From positions 2,199,400 through 2,263,399 of the forward strand of contig OZ026546.1 in NCBI GenBank assembly GCA_964020155.1: 64,000 bases of DNA. Direction: 5' to 3'. Source of the stretch: Chondrilla cf. caribensis (lineage: Eukaryota; Porifera; Demospongiae; Chondrillida; Chondrillidae). The position numbers and the translations under genes were made by a program. The notes beneath the pieces are model-generated. The model saw only the letters and a list, made by a program, of their open reading frames with translations, did no database searches and was not told the origin of the DNA. Within the stretch, counting starts at the first letter, position 1. The number at the start of each line of letters is the position of its first letter. Shown here in pieces: positions 59,796-64,000 of this stretch.

Positions 59796-60742
59796 CTATA
59801 TCTCATTTTCAACATCAAGTTTTAGCTCCATGGCATCAACAGAGCCCATATCGATACCGTCTACCATTAAAACACCACGACGAGTATATATCCGTCATTC
59901 TTTGCTTCTTTCATCCTTGCCACCAATGCTCTCATATTTCGCCTCTGGAGAGTTGTGTAGTCATTGTTGATAAAGATTCCAGACCCTTTTAATAGATGGC
60001 ACTTGTTCATGATGTCTACCTTACACTGCACATCTCTCAACTTCACTAGTACAGGACGGATATTGCTATCCCCCTTCTTCCCCAACCTGAATGCTTCTAT
60101 GATGCTGACCTGCTCTGACTCCATTCCAAGTTTGTCACTAAGCATGCTTCTAAATTGTCTGACTGGGCCATGACTATCCTCCTCATCCAGACCGTAAATG
60201 ACTATATTTTTACTACGTAATTGGCGATCATGTATTTCGATTCTCTTCTCTTGTTCTCTCATGGTTGATGCAACTTGTTCCAGCTTGAGTCACCCGTGTG
60301 TGTTCTTCGAAGCACTCAAAGAGGATGATGCGTTACTCAAGCCTTTCACTTGCTCTGTCAGCCTGTCGACGCTTTCTTTTATTGTCTGAAATTCGCTCGT
60401 AATACGCTGAATATCCGCCTTAATAGCACTCCTCCCTTGCGTAGTTGAATCTTCTTTAGAGAATCTTAAGAGGACACACAGAGGGCAGAGATAAGGAGCT
60501 TCAGACTCGCTCATGACTTTAAACATCACCGTCGACAAGCCCACACACGACGGGTGGCACCAACGTTGACAAGAATCGCACGACACTACATCTCCGCCTC
60601 TTATAGTTTCACAGAAACAACTGCCAGGGTCCTCCAAATCATCGTCTTGTGTTTTATCGTGTCTTCCCTTTTTGCCTTGTGCTTTACCGGTACTGCCTTT
60701 ACTCCCTGTCCTTGGAGGAGCCATCTTTGTTCGCGCCATCAT
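59796..60742 (-). pseudogene. LINE ORF1 with PHD finger, inverted copy
   Basis: Same sequence as 54975-55921 on the opposite strand, including the same in-frame stop and frame change, so it was copied after those mutations arose. Confidence 0.75.
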
Positions 60743-60751
60743 ATATATACT

Positions 60752-61732
60752 CAGATATCCAAGATACTCAAGACTGGTCGATTATAAACGATTAGACGAT
60801 GAGTTTCGAGCTATTATTTCACCCATCCATGTATCCTTAGCCAGAGAAGAAATAACAGCTGTAGAAGCCGCAGAGGTTTTTGCCGATCTAATCTCCTCAC
60901 ATCTCACAACGCACCAAGACACAGAAAGGACCGCACAGACCCAGAGCTATGGTGAAACTCACAGAGAGGTTAGCTAAAGCTAAGAACAAGCTCAGGCGAG
61001 ATTTTAGACACAATCCTAGAGAATTTCTAAACGCTGTACGGGCACATAATAAAGTGGTCAAAGCCACCTCAAGAACTGAGCCCGGTAGAAACACCCTTAG
61101 GAAGGAGAAGGCCTTCAATGCTAACCCCTGGTCCTTCTCTAAATCTGTATGTCATCAACACACAAAAAGGCCACCCCCCCAATTCTCTGCAGAGACATGC
61201 TTCAACTATTTTAAGCCTACATTTGATGCCCCTTCCAACTCTTGTGAAGATTCTGAAATCGCACCTGCCATCTGAAAACATCATCTATGCAGATCTTTTG
61301 GGGGTACCGAGCTAGCGATAACCCCCCTAGCACAATTCCACCCTCGTTTACTGTCACAACCGCTCGTCCTGACATCATGGTAATCGAAAGGACTCATGTC
61401 CAACTGCTGGAACTGACAGTCCATACCAACACGGTGCAAAATTTGAAGAATGCAAGACAAGAAAAGAATCTAAGAAAAGCTATCTATCCCTATTGACTGA
61501 TTTGGAGTCCACAAACTATACTGCTGATTTAGCTACAATCGAATTTGGAGCACTTGGACACTTTACGAACTAATCAGTCTATACTCTACATAAGATAATC
61601 CCATCAAAAGTATAGGAATCTATCTCTAAATCTCTGCTTGAACTAAGCAAAATCGCAATCAGCTGCTCTGCCCATATCTTTAACGCAACATTAAGCACCA
61701 CTTGGAGTTAAAATACCCCACTGATCTAACTG
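60752..61732 (+). pseudogene. retroelement ORF2 remnant, inverted copy
   Basis: Same as 53985-54965 on the opposite strand, apart from one extra C in the run at 61174-61180. The extra base moves the linker frame from PPPNSLQRH to PPPQFSAETCFNYFKP, the form expected for the element, so the seven-C version may be the correct one. Confidence 0.6.
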
Positions 61733-62749
61733 TATCTCACCTCCATTCACATTTACTCACATCAATTCATTATCACTCCCATCAATAATCTATCACTTCT
61801 CATCAATTTATCTTTTAACACTTTTCTCTCTTTCCTGCTCTCACACAATTTCTCTTTTTTTTAGTTTCAATTTGCTTGCCAGGTCCACACTTTACTGTGT
61901 TGTAGCCTGTGTCTGAGTGTATTCATTCATTTCATTTTACATTATTGTTTAATTTACACATGATGTAAGATTACATGGATGCATCTATTGTCATGAATAA
62001 TAATGACGTTTTCTCTCTCTAGGGGTAACAATGAATAAAATCGAAGGTGGTCAATTTCGTTCAAACCTGGATTGAAGATGTCAATTGGCTAGCTCTATCC
62101 AATGGTACATTCTGTTTTCAATTCCGTTAAGTTTACCCTGAGTTATGGCTCAAAAACTGCCATTTTCGCCGTTAATTTTTGGTTATTGTTCTAGCACAGA
62201 TCTGCAACGAAAGTGACTCCTCTTGAAACTTGCCCATTACGAGAATAGTTTGATATCTACTAAACGTTGGCAGGAATAACCCGAAAGAAAGTGATCTGTT
62301 GGAGTAGCAGTTCACTTTCTGCACCTTCGTCGCCAAACACTCATATATCCAACGTCATGGCAACCGATTGTGAGCGCCAATGAAAACACTCCTAACGCAG
62401 GGATATGCCTCCCATATCAAGCTACCCATGAACTTAATGCGAGAAGTCGGAGGCATTGTAAACCACTTGAACAGCAGGCATATTTTATGAGAAATTTGCA
62501 CGGTATTATGCCTAGGGATTAAACCTATATCAAAGAAAGTTATCTTTAGAGTTATTTTGAATCACTCTGTAGGGTGTTGAGGTACATGCATTATGATATC
62601 ATAGATCAAGAAAAGCTCAAACAAGAATCAATCACAATTATATCACTCGACCCAGCAACATTGTAACAGGTTGCACAATAAAATGGTACATGTGCAAGTT
62701 CGGTGCTAAATTCAAAGTTATTTGTGTTCTATTTCTACTTTATCATTTT

Positions 62750-62812
62750 AATTGAAATTATATCATTATCAATGATTATATCTGTATCATTGATAATGAT
62801 ATAATTTCAATT
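62750..62812. repeat. AT-rich perfect hairpin, inverted-arm copy
   Basis: Mirror of 52906-52968. Confidence 0.6.
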
Positions 62813-63437
62813 ATGATAAAGTAAATTCAAATTATTGCTACATCAAACAGAGATGGTTTTATTTCAAACTTGGTAGTGTTGGAGATAAGGGTCGTATCTA
62901 AAAGTGGTGAGGAGTTTGTTGAATTTACTTTACTTTGAATAAAGTTAAAAACAAGTAGAGTTATCGTGAGTAATTTCGTTCTAACTCTCGTGAACATCTT
63001 CCCATACTAACTATTCTAATTTACACTTGTGAAAGTTTCCAGACTGCGAAATGAAGGAAATAACATCTTATTCATTGAACACTATAATATTACACCCTGA
63101 ATCAGTGAATTGGATATATTTCCCTTCATTTGCCCTCTGAATAACTTAGACATGTGTTAATGGTAATAGTTTGTGTCTGTGTGCGTGTACAAGGAACAGA
63201 AAATCAGGTTTCAGGCATTCAACCTGAATGAAATTGATAATCGCTAATAATTCATGTCTGCATGCCTGTGGTTGGAATATTTTGCATGTGACCTATAATA
63301 TTAATTTTATTGATTTTGATTTCGATTAGTTTACTCACTTTTTATATCATTTTTTCTATCATATTTATTCCTTCATTTTATATTCACTGCAGAGGTTGAA
63401 GTACATTACCACATATTCATATTATCACACCAGAACA

Positions 63438-63516
63438 ATGACAAGCTCAGTAAACAGCCTGTGTGTGGTTGGTCACCTTTTTCTACTGTCTCTACTGCAG
63501 CATTATTCAGTACAAG
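63438..63516 (+). CDS. exon 1 of a fifth receptor copy (gene E), partial
   Basis: Exact inverted copy of gene D exon 1: ATG at 63438, signal peptide MTSSVNSLCVVGHLFLLSLL, donor GTACAC after 63516, phase 1. If the right arm continues, the Ig exon should appear about 640 bp further on, just past the window end. Coding capacity beyond exon 1 cannot be judged here. Confidence 0.6.
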
Positions 63517-64000
63517 GTACACACACCTGCCTAAAATGCAGTGACTTTGGTTTACAGTAATGTAATCTCTATATATAGTGTGTAAACTTTCACAAAATAT
63601 ACACAACATCACATGTATACATATCAATACTGTCCATTGTTCGTGTGTACATTCAATTACAGTATGTACCGAACAACGAACTGTCGAACTATCTGGTGAA
63701 AAATTCATCTGCTATCTTTTAATTTTATTGTTAGTTACATTATTGTAGCTATAGCTATATCAAGGGTGAATAATATACATAGTTTAGGTATATAATATAC
63801 ATAAGCCAGGGGGTAATTCCATTATATTCAGTACTTTTCAGTATTGACCCTTCACCTGCATTAACACTTCAATGACATCCTATCTCACTGCATGTTGATG
63901 CCAATTCTCCTATGTAATTTTCTATGCTCTTCCGTTGCCCTAGCTAATCGAACAGATAATATGTATGCATATATAAACTGAGTTTGTTAAAAGATTTGAC

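Larger units (their letters stand above)
59129..64000 (-). repeat. right arm of giant inverted repeat
   Basis: Reverse complement of 51718-56588, running off the window. It contains inverted copies of the ORF1 relic, ORF2 remnant, hairpin and gene D exon 1. No homologue of the copy 1 sequence beyond 13821 is present here. Confidence 0.95.

Noticed and set aside
59716..59992. Plus-strand frames opposite the inverted ORF1 relic (and 60554-60787)
   Set aside because: Antisense of the LINE ORF1 and its 3' flank.
1..64000. Bacterial-type operons, CRISPR arrays, phage or defence systems
   Set aside because: The sequence has split animal-type exons and eukaryotic transposons throughout; no regularly spaced repeat array was seen.

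Overview
This window reads as nuclear DNA of an animal, most likely a sponge (demosponge) or another early-branching metazoan. It is AT-rich and has GT-AG introns. It carries Ig, fibronectin III and calcium-binding EGF modules on separate phase-1 exons, secretion signals, single membrane spans, and short cytoplasmic tails with tyrosine motifs. Metazoan-type transposons and LINE relics lie between them. The taxonomic guess rests on protein style alone. I see no rRNA, tRNA, CRISPR or bacterial-type feature.

The main content is a duplicated cluster of small receptor-like genes, mostly on the minus strand. Gene C (19166-22550) and gene B (29569-36054) each give a clean five-exon model (signal peptide, Ig-like, FN3, EGF, membrane span plus tail) whose exon lengths sum to a whole number of codons. 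Gene D (40410-52280) is a longer relative with extra exons and a four-tyrosine tail. Gene A (4639-10199) is a decayed copy of D. A fourth tail exon survives only as a scrap at 39283-39340. Plus-strand Ig genes with their own signal peptide start at 12378 and 57766, divergently from A and D. The plus-strand tail exons at 17288-17890 may belong to the first of these.

The layout comes from block duplication. Bases 1345-13821 and 42350-59120 are paralogous (A/D block), and 17900-24943 and 27753-38540 are paralogous (C/B block). Insertions present in one copy and missing in the other date the elements. These are an 832-bp hAT element at 7366-8197 with an 8-bp target duplication, a 2809-bp pogo-like element at 24944-27752 with an apparently intact three-exon transposase carrying a C-terminal PHD finger, and LINE fragments at 30855-33340.

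The right end is the oddest part. Bases 51718-56588 return in inverted orientation at 59129-64000, almost without a difference, around a 2540-bp spacer. The arms contain an ORF1-only LINE relic with a PHD finger, an ORF2 remnant of a retroelement, and exon 1 of gene D. The spacer contains the divergent Ig gene, cut off by the junction. Its last 456 bp are identical to 13365-13821, although the flanking paralogous sequence differs by several percent. This is either a recent inverted duplication with gene conversion or an assembly fold-back.

If expressed, genes B, C and D would be cell-surface proteins that bind ligands through Ig/FN3/EGF domains and signal through phosphotyrosine docking sites. 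A role in recognition or immunity is only a hypothesis.
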